In this document: positions 11,569 through 25,980 of the stretch, piece by piece
Numbering within the stretch: position 1 is the first letter of the stretch
How the letters are laid out: every line of letters starts with the position of its first letter
Assembly (NCBI RefSeq): GCF_024679245.1
Contig: NC_090178.1
Coordinates: forward strand, 31,469,242 to 31,533,241
DNA: 64,000 nt
Source: Pseudorasbora parva
Lineage: Eukaryota; Chordata; Actinopteri; Cypriniformes; Gobionidae
Direction of reading: 5' to 3'
The notes under the pieces: model-generated
What the model saw: the letters and a program-made list of their open reading frames with translations, nothing else
The model's database searches: none
Told to the model about the DNA's origin: nothing
Program-made: the position numbers and the translations under genes

Positions 11569-11873
11569 CACTATATAAGTCGTTATTTAGTTGTTGTTTT
11601 TTTGCACACAAAAATTATTCTCGTCACTTCATAAAATTATTGTAGAGCCACTGTAGTGAGATGGGCTTTGTAACAACGTTTTTAGTGTCTTTTATGGGTC
11701 TTGAGAGAGGAAATGACATTGGTGTCAATGAAGGCCTTTCTGAGCCATCGGATTTCAACAAAAATATCTTCATTTGTGTTCCAAAGATAAACAAAGGTCC
11801 TATGGGTGTCGAACGACATTAGGGTAAGTAATTAATGACAGAATTTTCCTTTTTGGGTGAACTAACCCTTTAA

Positions 11874-13631
11874 GTTCACTTAAGGTATTTGACAGCAAGG
11901 GTACCAAATTGAGTTCATTTTCGCTGCTTAATAGCGCTTTCATTTTTTACATCAAGCATGTGCAACAATTTCATTTCTAAATCATGCATTTCTTATCTCT
12001 CTTAAACAGTAAGGTTCACATGAAACAGAAGCTTACATTACAAAAAAAGTAACTGTTTGAGAGACCTTGGTTCTTGAGAGAAAAAAAAAATTTCCATAAA
12101 AAACAACTTGAAAAATAGGTTTCAACAAGGAACCAGTTTGAAGCTATTCTTGTATGATGGATTGTTAAAAAAAAAAAAAAAAATCCCAAGATGTCATGAC
12201 AGAAATATAATGCCCCATAGACAAAATAACTGATAAAAATGACATGCCGCAGCTCTGCACAAGGCGACCCGAGTTTGAGTCTCGGCTCAAGATTCAGGCT
12301 TCTTAAGCCAACAGCAAAGTTTGTTCTCAAACTTTAGCCTCTGGTTGCAAATTGTGGCATGCTGCAAAGCATTCCCATCTCTTGTGTTTTTATTAATGAT
12401 GTCATCAGCGATTAGTTATATAAAGCAATCACACTGACTCTTGGCTTCTAGTATATATCTTTACTTTTATGCCATCTTTCATGGTATGAAAGGTTTGCAC
12501 ATTATCATTAAAAAGCAATTACTCTATAGAGAAAATGAATGGGATTTTCCGACTATTGGACTTTATTCCCTACATCTCACTAACATTTTAAAACCTCCCC
12601 ATTTTATCTTAGATAAACATAAACACGCCCTGTTCAAATGGAAAATGTTTTATGGATAGTTATCAGAGGACAACTTGCTCAATCAGCTGGAACAATGTTT
12701 CTTTAAATCAGTCCGTTTGTTTCTTTTGCTGGTCGCTTTCCACATTCGCTTGTCTGGATGAGCCTCAACCTTGTTCCACTGACTCATACGAGCAAAGATT
12801 TTGTGACTCACTGTTGGCGGTGTCGGAGGGATGAGCTGTGTAAATCATCTCTGCTCTTCTCCCCTCCCAGAGCCACTGAGAACTTGGGGTAACCTGGACC
12901 AGTGGGAAGTTCTCTCCATAATTGCCTCTCTGAGCATTAAACCACACAGCAATCACAATATGACTGAGTATTTGGAGGAAACTAGTGGAGACAGGAAGTA
13001 GTCCTCTCGTATCGTTTGCTGGCTCATCACTCTGGCAGAAGATGCTTGGAAATTTAAATGTCATTGTGTGGTTCATTTCAGAGGTGCCGCTGAGTTGATT
13101 TTGAGTGCAGAAAGTTCTACTGACTGAAGTTCAAAAATAACTGTTGCCCTTGGCTATCACACTCGGTTGAAATGAGCTGATACATTAGCGTATATGTAAG
13201 GCATACAGCAGCTTTTGTTGTTTTGACCACTCAAACAGAGGGCTCTACCAGGTAGCGGTGTGTGTGTTGAGTGCTTTAGATGGAGAAGATGAAGGGAATT
13301 CTCTTGTGACAGGTCACATCCACGCTGTAGCAGCTGAGGTCTGCCAACCCCGCCTATAATGGAGAACACAGACATGGAGAAGTGCACTGAAGGATGTGGT
13401 CAGAGGGAGACAAGGCTTACCAACTTTATTAATGACTCATTAATTGACTGTAAATGTTAGAGGTGATTTCCCATAGTACACCCTTTGGTGCACTCCATCT
13501 GATCCTGGATCAGAGTTGAAATTTGACAGAGGGTTATTTATTTTTACTGATTAAGTAAGCACGTGTTCAGGAATTTGGGAAATTCTGGGAAACCTTATGA
13601 GGTCACCTATATCAGCATCTTTGTTGCTTTA
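11874..13631. other. Intergenic, no gene recognised
   Basis: Mostly unique sequence. At 12262-12283 'cgacccgagtttgagtctcg' resembles a tRNA T-arm (pol III B box), possibly a SINE tail. No splice-supported frame was recognised. Confidence 0.5.
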
Positions 13632-14844
13632 TTAAAGGGGGGGTGAAATGCTGTTTCATGCATACTGAGCTTTTTACACCTTTAAAGACTTGGATTCCCA
13701 TCCTAAACATAGACAAAGTTTCAAAAACTAATGTTGGACGTTTGATGGAGTATTTCTGTGTTAAAAATACTCCTTCCGGTTTCTCACAAGTTTCGGCGAG
13801 TTTTTTTCGAGTATGGGTCTACTTGACGTTAAATAGATCGGAAGGTCCTTGTATGGGCCGTACGGGCTCTTCTCCCGGTAGAGTGCGCGCGCGCGCGTAA
13901 CTAGAGGGAGAGAGAGGAAATGCACGCTGTAAACAGTCTCTCAGGTGCAGATCCAGTCATCCGTGAACACTTCTGACCCGCCCTATGGTTGCACCGCGCT
14001 CCACTTTATTCCTATGGGTGACTTCAAGCGACTTCAACGCTTCAGCACAGCATTACGGGAAGGCAGCGCTGCATTTGAACCGATTTGAACGCAGAAATGA
14101 CGGGAAGCTTCAAGGCATCGCTTCAGTCGCGTCGCAAAGTGGATTTCCACGGTCACTGCTGTCACAGGACTTCACCAAATCATACCAAAGAAGTGTGTTT
14201 TTGACAGAGCGGTCCTGCTTTGGAAGCAGCCGGTGAGTTAAACTGCTTCAAATGTCTGTGCTGTTGCTTATCGTCGCGTGAGTAAACATCAGTAAACGAC
14301 ACGATCGCGTGCTTCGTCATTCAAATGCGCTAACGGTTACTCCATTGCTGTTCTGTATAACACTAGTCTGACTCTGACGTGCAAAACCGTTTTGCTTGCT
14401 ACTGCTAAGGTTTAGTCACATACAATAGTCCATAAACCGAATCATGTCCTCATAAACTGCGCGTAAAGACACACAAAGGCCCCTAAATACAGTACATACC
14501 ACAGAGACGGACATCCTGATGTTGCCGTTTCTCCTGTTCAATTTATTTCAGCCTCAGATTTGATTGTGGATCATTATCTGTATTAGCTGAGATAGCTGAG
14601 CTGGGTTTCTCCACGCTTGAGGACGTCACCGCTTTGTTTGCACTCGTCATTCTTTAGCTCCGCCCACTCGATACGCCTCCAGGCGCTCGTTTTTTTCCGG
14701 AAAGACTCGGTACAGCCCATATTTCTTTTATAAATATGATAAATCTAAAGACTTTTCGGAGATATGAAGGATGCAATACTACTCTATAGGTACTCAAGAT
14801 TGACATGAGATTGACTGAAACTGAGTGTTTCACCCCCCCTTTAA
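13632..14844 (+). mobile_element. 1.2-kb TTAA element (piggyBac-like ends), copy A
   Basis: Flanked by TTAA at 13632-13635 and 14841-14844, with ends aagggggggtgaaatgctg and ...gtttcaccccccctt. The same sequence occurs inverted at 18306-19523. A TTAA duplication is diagnostic of piggyBac or Kolobok type insertion, and assignment between the two is not possible by eye. It contains a GC-rich core with an (CG)n run at 13886-13898 and a donor-like 'gccggtgagt' at 14230. No transposase frame. Confidence 0.85.
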
Positions 14845-15139
14845 GTTTTACACTGCAAAAAGAACATCTTGAATTCAATTTTTTTGTCTTGTTGTCCAGT
14901 AAAAAAAATGTAAAACATCCTGAAAACAAGGTACATATACTTGAGAGGATAAATTCTAAGAAATTAGCCCCCGGTTTCACGGACGAGGCTTAAATCTAGT
15001 CCTAGACTAAAGTGCATGTCTGAGCTGTTTTAACTGCAGGCAACTAGCAACAAACAATGTTTATTAACAAAGATTCGGGAGGAGAGCTTTCAGATAATTG
15101 ACACAGGTGGAGAGCACTCAGCTAATCAACAAAGAGGTG

Positions 15140-15174
<35 letters not shown>

Positions 15175-15419
15175 GCAGCAGTCTTACCTCCGTTCTGTTG
15201 AAAGTTTATCAGCATCCCTACATCACCCCTTCTCCACATTTTGCTCTTTTAGTTCTAACCACTTACATATGAGGGGTGGGGGGTACTCTGGGTTCGGGCC
15301 AAGTTCGAGCTCGAATCCCTCCCCCCGGACAGCACACAAAATACGCATTTAAATTTACTCTATATAATTATATATAAGTGTGAACTCGTGAAACTGGTGT
15401 GTATCTTGAGACAAAAAAA
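14845..15419. repeat. MITE fragment and TA/CA microsatellites
   Basis: 14967-15041 ('cccccggtttcacggacgag...cagttaaaac'-like) is a fragment of the same MITE family as 57903-58116. (TA)n/(CA)n lies at about 15139-15173. The rest is unique. Confidence 0.55.
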
Positions 15420-16398
15420 TGACTGACATCATTGAATTCAGGTGTTCCAATACTTCCATGGCCACAGGTGTATAAAATCAAGCGCCTAGGCAGTCAAATG
15501 CTTCTACAAACATTTGTGAAAGAATGGGTCGCTGTCAGGAGCTCAGTGAATTCAAGTGTGGTACCGTGATAGGTTGCCACCTGTGCATTTGTGAAATTTT
15601 CTCACTACTAAATATTCCACAGTCAACTGTTAATCGTATTATAACAAAGTGGAAGCAATTGGGAACAACAGCAACTCAGCCACGAAGGTAGCCCAGGTAA
15701 AATAACAGAGGTCAGTGGGGTATATATAACGGGTCAGCACATGCTGAGGTGCACAGTGTGCCGAAGTCGCCAACTTTCTGCAGCAGGCATTCTCAACCCT
15801 GGTCCTCGAGGGCCACTGTCCTGCAGAGTTTACCTCCAACCCTAATCAAACACACCTGAGCCAGCTAAATAGCGCTTCAGTATTACTAGAAATCTACAGG
15901 CAGGTGAGTTTGATCAAGGTTGGGTTCTGAACCCTGGTCCCTTAAGGACCAGGATTGAGAACCCATGTTCTGTCAATAGCTACAGACCTCCAAACTTCAT
16001 GTGGCCTTCAGATAAGCTCAAGAACCAGTGCACAAAAAGCAGGGTCCATAAAGTGAGTTTGTTGTGGAGGAACTTGACTGGCCTGCACAGAGTCCTGACC
16101 TCCACCAGACAGAACACCTTTGGTATGAATTAGAGCAGTGACTGCGAGCCAGGGCTTCTCGTACAACATCAGTACCTGACGGCCCTAACCTCACAAATGC
16201 GCTTCTACAGTGATCAAAAATTCCCATAAACACACTCCTAAAACGTGTGGAAAGCATTCCCAGAAGAGTTGAAGCTGTTATAGCTGCAAAGGTTGGGCCA
16301 ACTTCATATTAAACCGTATATACGGATTAAGAATGTCATGTCATTAAAGTTCATGTGCAAGTAAAGGCAGCCGTCCCAAAACTTTTGGCAATATAGTG
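15420..16398 (+). mobile_element. Second Tc1-like element, internally deleted
   Basis: The 5' region ('aatacttccatggcc', 'aaagaatgggtcgctgtcagg') and the 3' end 'acttttggcaatatagtg' are those of a common fish Tc1 family. Remnants of the transposase C-terminus are legible around 16080-16135 (Asp-Trp-Pro-Ala-Gln-Ser-Pro-Asp then Glu-His-Leu-Trp). The catalytic core is mostly deleted and the left terminal repeat is absent. A MITE interrupts it at 15785-15967. Confidence 0.8.
15785..15967. mobile_element. MITE nested in the Tc1 remnant
   Basis: Ends ggcattctcaaccctggtcc and ggaccaggattgagaaccc are inverted repeats. The interior 'ctccaaccctaatcaaacac' is a common cyprinid MITE motif. The interrupted Tc1 text resumes on both sides (ctttctgcag / tcaatagctacag). 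Confidence 0.75.

Positions 16399-17781
<1,383 letters not shown>

Positions 17782-17846
<65 letters not shown>
17782..17846. repeat. (CA)n microsatellite
   Basis: Uninterrupted CA units between TIR copies 2 and 3. Confidence 0.99.
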
Positions 17847-17849
<3 letters not shown>

Positions 17850-18125
17850 GTGTTTCCATGTTTTATGGGGACTTTCCATAGGCGTAATGGATTTCATATT
17901 GTACAAACTGTACATCCTATCCCCTTACACTGCCCCTATCCCTAAACCTACCCATCACAGGAAACATTTTGCATTTTACTTTCTCAAAAAAACTCCTTCT
18001 GTCTGATTTATAAGATGTTTTCCTCATGGGGACCTAAAAATGTCCCCACAAGGACAAGGATTATGGATATTGCCATCTTTGTGGGGACATTTTGTCCCCA
18101 TAACGTAGGGATTACCAGGCCACAC

Positions 18126-18127
<2 letters not shown>
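17847..18127 (+). mobile_element. CA-flanked TIR element, copy 3
   Basis: Same body words as copies 1 and 2 to about 18015, then GTCCCC-rich inverted segments. Left ccatgttttatggggac (17856-17872) faces right gtccccataacgtaggg (18094-18110). Flanked by CA arrays. Confidence 0.65.

Positions 18128-18197
<70 letters not shown>
18128..18197. repeat. (CA)n microsatellite
   Basis: Uninterrupted CA units. Confidence 0.99.
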
Positions 18198-18199
<2 letters not shown>

Positions 18200-18305
18200 T
18201 TTTCTTTTGTACGTGATTCTCTTTTTTTGACAAAGGCTTAACAAAGACCTCATTCTGTTTCAAGTGGAAACTGAAAATTTTGTATAAAAAATAGATTTTG
18301 GATTT

Positions 18306-19523
18306 TTAAAGGGGGGGTGAAACACTCAGTTTTAGTCAATCTCATGTCAATCTTGAGTACCTATAGAGTAGTATTGCATCCTTCATATCTCCGAAAAGTC
18401 TTAAGTTTTATTATATTTATAAAAGAAATATAGGCTGTACCAAGTCTTTCCGGAAAAAAACGAGCGCCTGGAGGCGTATCGAGTCAGCGGAGCTAAAGAA
18501 TGACGAGCGCACACAAAGAGGTGACGTCCTCAAGCGTGGAGAAACCCATGGCTATCGATCTCAGCTAATACAGATATGATCCAGAATCAGATTCGGAGGC
18601 TGAAATAAATTGAACAGGAGAAACAGCAACAGCAGGACGTCCGTCTCTGTGGTATGTACTGTATTTAGCATTTAACATTTGTGTGTCTTTACTCGCAGTT
18701 TATGAGGACATGATTCGGTTTATGGACTATTGTATGCGACTAAACCTTAGCAGTAGCAAGCAAAACGGTTTTGCACGTCAGACTAGTGTAACGTTATACA
18801 TAGAACGACAATGAACTAACCGTTAGCGCATTTGAATGACGAAGCACGCGATCGTGTCGTTTACTGATGTTTACTCATGCGACGGTCGCCAATAGCAGAG
18901 ACATTCGAAGCAGTTTTACTCACCGGCTGCTTCCAAAGCAGGACTGAACCTTTATCGCTCCGTCCCACCCACCCACCCACCCACCACTCCGTCAAAAACA
19001 AACTTCTTTGGTATGATTTGGTGAAGTCCTGTGACAGCAGTGACCATGGAAATCCACTTTGCGATGCGACTGAAGCGATGTTGTGAAGCTTCCCGTGATT
19101 TCTGCGTTCAAATCGGTTCAAATGCAGCGCTGCCTTCCCGGAATGCTGTGCTGAAGCGTTGAAGTCGCTCGACGTCACCCATAGGAATAAAGTGGAGCGC
19201 GGCGCGGACTATAACCGACGTAAGTGTTCACGGACGACTGGATCTGCACCTGAGAGAGTGTTTATGGGCGTGCATTTCCTCTCTCGCTCTAGTCACGCGC
19301 ACCCTACCAGGAGAAGAGCCCGTACGGCCCATACAAGGACCTTCCGCTCTATTAACGTCATGCCGACCCATACTCGAAAAAAACTCTCCGAAACTTGTGA
19401 GAAACCGGAAGGAGTATTTTTGACACAGAAATACTCCATCAAACGTCCAACATTAGTTTTTGAAACTTTGTCTAGCTCAGTATGCATGAAAGCTCAGTAT
19501 GCATGAAACAGCATTTCACCCCC
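18306..19523 (-). mobile_element. 1.2-kb TTAA element, copy B (inverted)
   Basis: Reverse complement of copy A along its whole length, starting TTAAAGGGGGGGTGAAACAC and ending gcatttcaccccccccc. The distal TTAA is lost. Differences include a (CCCA)n insertion at 18964-18985. Flanking 105- and 115-codon open stretches are not conserved in copy A and are not genes. Confidence 0.85.
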
Positions 19524-20472
19524 CCCCCACCAACCACCGTACCACCCCCAACCTACCCAAGAGCGTGCACGCCATAAAGTGTGTATTATATGCACGCGGA
19601 AAACTGCGTAGCATATACACACATTCCACGAGATTGCACACGTACTATTGATACGCATTACCAAGTGATCGTTTTGCAAAATTTGCCTACTTGTAAGCCC
19701 CTAAAAGTGTGTACTCTTTTTGAGAAGAAAAGGTAGATCATTTTGAGTGTATAGCGGAAAAGTAGGCTTTGGGACAAACTATCCTATCTTGGACCGTACA
19801 CCATTCTGTCAATTAACCTGTCACATTTAAAACCCTCATATACACACTCCGCTTGTATTTAGTTACATATATATTACTCAAACAATTCTTCCTGTATTGA
19901 AAAGAGAAAACAAGTAGCCTTTTGATCTGTCATTCGTGGGTCTTTTGTGCTGAGTACGCTCATATTTTTAACTTAATGATGCATTTAATAGTGGTCAAAC
20001 ATATCTGTTTAGCTTTTTGTATATTTATAAAAGTTCTCAATTTGGTTGCAAATGAAACATAACACAAAAAAGAAAAGAAAAGAAAACAATACATATCAAT
20101 ATCAAACTATAACTCAAACCCCGTTTAGGGCTACTATAATGCTGACTGTCGGAAATACTTCCTCCAACTTCGGAAATCATGATTACCAGCTTATTGTCAC
20201 ATTCAAGTGCTCTGTTGTCGGAAAGAACGGGAACCATGGACACCATATTCTCGCCTATTTATTGGGATAATTGTAGGCTATTAAAACCAAAATAACATTT
20301 AGCGTCCCATTTATTGACAGCCATGTTCGATTACAGGGCTATCTAGATAGTCAGCTTGCTGAAGATTCTGGAATTACAGTCAAATGCAGGCATTTCAAAT
20401 ATTTATTTATTTATTTTCTCTTTGTTGCACTTTGAGATTCTTTGGAATGAAAAGTGCGTTATCAATAAAATC

Positions 20473-20473
<1 letters not shown>
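19524..20473. other. Intergenic, nothing recognised
   Basis: Unique sequence, no supported gene. Confidence 0.5.

Positions 20474-20518
<45 letters not shown>
20474..20518. repeat. (ATT)n microsatellite
   Basis: About 15 units of att/tat. Confidence 0.97.
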
Positions 20519-20579
20519 TGACTGTGTATAAAACGATTATGTCTTCAAATTATTATTTGTAAATGTACATTTGCACTAC

Positions 20580-20896
20580 TTAAAGCTGCAGTCTGTAACT
20601 TTTTGCACTCTAGTGGTGAATAAACAGAACTGCATGCGTCTTGCGGAAGAACATTGCAGCCGGAGCTACTTCTCTCTGTTTATGCCTATGGCGGATCACG
20701 CAGGGACTGTGCTCCTCCGCAGCGATACCTACCAGTCTGGCCTGAAATAGTCCCAATATAAATACTTATTATAAGTGTACCATAATGATTCAGGGTAAGA
20801 CAAAGACACAGTTTGGAAAATGGATTCATGTTGTACATTCTCATGATATAATTTTTGTAAATCTTGAACACAAAAAAATTTACGGACAGCAGCTTT
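20580..20896. mobile_element. MITE with TTAAAGCTGCAGTC end
   Basis: The left end ttaaagctgcagtctgtaac is inverted at the right end tacggacagcagcttta. Starts in TTAA. The interior is non-coding. Confidence 0.65.
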
Positions 20897-22894
20897 ATTA
20901 AAACATACTTGTCACAGCAGTAATTGTTTTCCCCTTCACCTTGATTAAAGTTTTGTTCTGCCTAAATAAGTCTTGAAAGGGCGTTCATATGTAACCAGTC
21001 CTATTAGACCATCTAACGGGCCTTAAACCGCCGACGTGGGAGGTGGGCATGCTAAAGGATGCTAAAGACACAGGCCTCCAGCGTCAGTCACTTGTGCGCC
21101 TCTTGTGGCCAGGGGAGTGAGGTTTACACTCACAGTCACAGCTCTTATGGGCCTATGTCCGTTACACATGTCCAAATTTTAATTAGGGAACTTGTATTCG
21201 ATAATTCGGATAGCATGCAAAGCCAGCATTAACCATTGATCCCGCACACATCCACCATACTTGTAGTTCTGAACCGAATCCTCCTCCAAAGCGATCCACA
21301 CTTCAAAAATCTACCGGAAAAAGTAGATAATCAGGGAACATTTGGTATACCCTTTTTAAAATACTCTTCATTTGGACAAAAAAACACACACACACAGTTA
21401 ACAGTTAACATTTTTGAGAATCGACAACCTTTATTCAAAGCTTTATTATTTGTGATGACACAGTAAAACTTGCGCTATTTTCATGATTTATCAATTTTTG
21501 TGGTTCAGATACAATATTTCGAGTTTCTATTTATTAAACCAATTTCCTTCATTGTATCAACTCAAAAATGTTATTTCAATAAACTCAAAATTTTGCAACC
21601 AGGTTACTTACTTTTTTAAGTTAAACCAACAATATTTTTACTGTGTTTTATTTTGTATATATACTGTATATAGTTATTAGCTTAGCTTAGAGCAAAAATA
21701 TTTAACCTTTACAGACATTTTACGTACTAATTCACTATTCTATAAATAGAGTTAGTCATGTGTTCACACTAAAAATTTCACAAAGAAAAAATACACTTCA
21801 AATACCGGGATAATGCACCTAATTAACCTGCAGGGCTATGCTCTGATGTTGGATGACAAAATAGTCTTATAAAATCAAGCGTATATGTGCATGCATATAT
21901 AAGTGCATAGTTGTATATCACTTGGGACACAGCTTATGTCCATTTGTGCTTGATGGTTTTTCTGTGGTACGAACCAACACTCTTCTACTTCTACAGTGGC
22001 TGTCGTCTCTCTTTTTATTGAGCAGAACCCTACATATCTCTGGAGAAAGCTTCTATAGGGCAGCACTAAAAAGTTCAAAGTGCCGTTTCCTGGAACCGTG
22101 GCCTGGAGATCACTCAGGAGGGGTGTAGCTTTCAGCGTCCTGCAGGGAAGGGCTGAAGGGTGGCGGAGTTCTCACTGCTCACTTTGCACCTCTTTCCTTG
22201 TAGACTTTCTCTCTCACGCTGCCTGTTCCTCTCGCTCACCGTCTGCATCTCTCGAGCAGTCGTCTCACTCTCACGCTCTGCCTTCCGTGAGCTATTTGAC
22301 TTTCTCCAACTCTATTTGCCTGTCTCGCAAACTCTTTGCTTTTCTCCCTCTCACACTCTGTCTTCATCATTGTCCATCCGCCTGTCTCCCTTGAGCAACT
22401 CACATTGGCCGAGATGGGAACTTCATAGTCGTGCCGTTAAGTCACTTCATTAAAGTTAAACAAACAAGTCGCCAGAAGCTCCGAGGTAATGTGATATTCA
22501 GCCCAATATCATGAATTCAGATTATTCTCTTGGCTAAAGTGAGTTTTCACCACACATTTCTGCCAGTGCATAATAAAGAAACTGTGGCTGTCTGCGGATC
22601 ATTCCAAGAAAAACATTGTTTAGCGGGCCAGTGATTGTGTACTGACAGGCAGGAGTGGTTCCCTGGGAAAACTACGCTTGTAGGTGAGTTGAACAGTTGG
22701 TGTGATGGAAAAATAGTGATGGTGCAGACAAGAGGAGAGATATTGTTGTTGCTCCCACACATTTTTTTGGAGATCTCCCGTTTCTAAAAACCTCCGAAAA
22801 ATGTATCGTCAGTGTAACGCGAGGCCTTAAAGCTGACAAAACGAAAAATATTCAGCCGTCTGTGGCTCTAAGTACCCCACTTGAATCGAAAGGG
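20897..22894. other. Intergenic, no gene recognised
   Basis: Mostly AT-rich unique DNA. A pyrimidine-rich stretch at 22180-22400 gives Ser/Leu-rich open frames of 97-104 codons that look compositional rather than coding. Confidence 0.45.
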
Positions 22895-24295
22895 TCACAC
22901 AAATTTTAATACCTCAGACAACCAGTGCATGACCCCTAAACACAATCTCTCTCTTTCTATCTCTCCCTCTCTTCCCCCAGCTGCAGAGTTTAGGAGTGTT
23001 GGTGGGAGGACGTTGCGGCTAAGCTTCCCTCGAGCGCAGGCTGCAGAGCCAGCGGGAGCATCCGTCCCCTTTCTCTGTTGTTTTTGGCACGGGGTGCCCG
23101 GTCCCTCCCCTGCTTGCACTCCCTCAGCCTACAACCCCCAACCTCTGCCTGTTACCCCAACGTCCCATATTCATCCCCACACACAGCTGTAGCACTCTAT
23201 GTGACCCTGACTGTCATCGCGCACACACCAACAAACACGCAGTAATATAACACAAGTTCATATAAATAGCATTGCACTGATTCATAGCATGCTGGTACAC
23301 ACCAACAATGTAAGATGTATCGTTGAAGAAATTAACAAGCAAGTTTCGACTGTTTTCTGAAATTGTAATAACATGGTTGCACTTCTGTCATTTGAGCCAA
23401 GTTGGTTCAACAATAGGAACTTTGGCACCTGAGGAACGTTTTCATATAGGTCCTATAACTATTGGTAGAAGTACCTATTTTTGGAGGGTTTGCACAGGAA
23501 CTGGGAACAATTTTAGTTATAGGAGCGCCTTTTGAGGGACTAAATTAAATCCTACTTCATAGTAGTGTCTAACCCAGAACAATAGGCAATGGTGCAAGTG
23601 TGCCATACAAAACACTGTCCACCTGCCATTTTTAAAAAGACATGTAAATAGACAGCATATGCTTACTCCATGAATATGGAAAACAGTGATGGACTGACGC
23701 AGAAGTCCAGGCATTTCTCAACCGATCATGGTGTCCTCCATCCGCCACTTGTTGACATGTTAAAAGCCGCGGTTAAATGATGTCGCTGTCGACCGACTCA
23801 TGTCACTTCAGGTTTTGTTACTTCAAAATGCAACCAGTAAAAATGGCCCCAGGGGGAAATGTTGTTCTTAGTTTTCTTAGTATATTGATCAAAATGCATG
23901 TATATTAGGCTGTCACTGTGCCACAAATGATGCCCGTCGATTAATGGTAAGATGGGGGAAGATGTCCCCTTTAAGAACAATCCGTATTTACTTTTAAATT
24001 GTAATATATTTATATATGAGATTAGCATGTGCAGGATGATTATTCCACCGACTTCCAAATTATGGATAAAAATACTAGGGCAGTCAATAGCTAGCATCAG
24101 CTGTTTGGTTACCAAATTTCTTCGAAATAACTTCAACAGAGGAAAGAAATGTATACAGGTTTGGACAAAACTTGAGGGTGAGCAAATGATGGAAGAATTT
24201 ACATTTTAAGTGAACTATATCCCGTCAATGGAAATAATAATACATTTTTTAAATTACTTATTACATAGAAGGTAAAATTATTCAAAGTACCCCAA

Positions 24296-24298
<3 letters not shown>
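22895..24298. other. GC-rich exon-like patch, then intergenic
   Basis: A pyrimidine tract ending ctcttcccccag at 22980 precedes a GC-rich segment to about 23190, open in one frame to a TAG. It looks like an acceptor plus exon, but the peptide is not recognised and the pyrimidine bias could explain it. Near 24165-24225 there is a degenerate TTAA-element right end. The remainder is plain intergenic. Confidence 0.35.

Positions 24299-24375
<77 letters not shown>
24299..24375. repeat. (TG)n microsatellite
   Basis: Uninterrupted TG units. Confidence 0.99.
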
Positions 24376-24376
<1 letters not shown>

Positions 24377-24535
24377 ATGGTAATTCACAAATCAGCTTAT
24401 AAATCATAGTAAGTGATGTTTTTGGAAATATGAAAATGCACAAAGTTTTCACTGATAGGTATGTTTATGGTTAGGGGATAGTATATACAGTTTGTACTAT
24501 ATAAAAATAATTATGTCTATGAAAAGTGGGGTGTG
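24376..24535 (-). mobile_element. CA-flanked TIR element, diverged minus-strand copy 4
   Basis: 'ggttaggggatag', 'acagtttgtac' and 'ttatgtctatgaaaagtgggg' are the reverse complement of the conserved body of copies 1-3. TG repeats adjoin both sides. Shortened and degenerate. Confidence 0.55.
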
Positions 24536-25829
24536 TGTGTGGTCTGCAATGACATTCTGAGTAATGATTTGGACTGGTGTGGAGCAACTCAGTGGCCCCA
24601 AGAATATTACAACAATGGAACAGTGTCTAATCTAAAAACAAAGCAGATCATGGGCCTCAAACAAACAGATTTATTGTATAAATATAAAATCAGCAGTTTC
24701 ACACAAATTTGATAGAAAATGCCTCAGAATTTAAAATGGGTCGTGAAAAATGTACGCTGTCAGAGCAGACTTGTCAGGCTAAACTTTATCTCTGATTAAA
24801 AAAGGGGAAACTTTCAATGCTTTTTAGTCCGTGAATGGCTATAAAAAGTAGGCCTACCTTACAATACAGTATGTCTACAGTGTATGGAATCTGTATTATA
24901 TGTCATGCTAATTGTGTTTTTATTTATGAATGTATAATAATTTTTTTTTTTAATTAAACACTTTCTGTGTTTTGTGTATTGTTGACACGTTGACATTATG
25001 ACCTGGTCACTAATGAATGACTAAGTCAAGTAGGCCTACACAAAACTTGTTACAAGACAGACATCAGTAAAGGATTTATTCTGTTCATGAATGCTATACA
25101 CTGCAGCACCGCCCCTTTTCAACATAGCGCTTGTTGTGTTCTGTCTTCAGGTTTGTATTTCCACAGCCATGTAAGATCTTATGGATCTTAAGGATTTATG
25201 AATGAACTGTTGGTCCTGCTTGTTTCTCTGGCGCATAAGGTCTATACGACTTCCAAATCGAATTGGTTTACTGTTCTTTGTAACAACAATGTAGGCTACG
25301 AAAACTGAATTTTTGTTCTTTGCACAGATGACATTAATGCTCCTTGTTCACATAGATCTGTGAAAATGGTGTATTCTGCTGCCACGCCAGTATTTGGCGA
25401 TTGGCTTTGTAAAGAAACACTACACGCCTGCGCACATAAACATTTATTTACAGGGCACTCGCACCAAATGCGCACGGCTATAGCACGTAATACGAACACA
25501 GTGTTTTACAGAGCCCTGCACATGATGTGCAGGAAAAAATAGTAGGCTAAATCGTGTGCAAGATTTACTAATTTGTTCCCTCGATTTATAGATTTACTAT
25601 TTTTTCACGATTTAGTTTTTTTCTGTTGCATGTCATCTGTTTTCACCTGTATATTCACCTTTTTGCACTTTACATGGAGAGGACAATGATATTGTTTTCT
25701 AAAACTTGCACGTCATCTGTTTTTTCATCTGTATTTTTAGGCCCTAAAAGCTGTAGTTGTGTAAATTAATGGCCGAAACAAGCTCTAGGAGTCGCACAAT
25801 AACTACGTACACGTTGCGGCATTAGTTTC
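24536..25829. other. Intergenic, nothing recognised
   Basis: AT-rich unique sequence with a short GC-richer patch around 25360-25500. No supported gene. Confidence 0.45.
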
Positions 25830-25980
25830 GGCTTTTGTTCACACAGCGCTCTTCCCGGGGTCCCCGACCCGGGTCGAATTCGGTAATCAATCCCGGGACG
25901 TGGTTGCTTTCACACAGAAGGCAACCCGGCAATGTTCCGGGAATATTGCGGGTCCGACATGCAGTGTGAAAGGGGCTTTA
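25830..25980. mobile_element. Small TIR MITE (about 150 bp)
   Basis: The GC-rich segment between 'gcttttgttcacacagc' and 'gtgtgaaaggggcttta' contains internal CCCGGG and CCCGGGTCGAATTCGG words. It resembles short cyprinid MITEs with 'ccctttcacac' ends. Confidence 0.5.

Larger units (their letters stand above)
10810..11873. mobile_element. TTAA element with nested repeats
   Basis: Left end TTAAAGGGTTAGTTCACCC and right end gggtgaactaaccctttaa lie within TTAA at 10810-10813 and 11870-11873. The interior contains a truncated minus-strand copy of the TAGCCT family (about 11066-11411) and an inverted-repeat segment (11416-11568). The phrases 'ggcctt..ttgacagcaatgtcatttcctctctcaa' and their complement near 11700 form long subterminal inverted arms, so the whole element can fold on itself. 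Confidence 0.85.

Noticed and set aside
19159..19506. 115-codon frame next to a 105-codon antisense frame
   Set aside because: Lies in TTAA element copy B. The frame is not preserved in copy A, so there is no sign of selection.
22080..22453. Possible secreted Ser/Leu-rich protein
   Set aside because: Explained by a CT-rich stretch. No domain, no supported splice structure, and overlapping frames are equally open.
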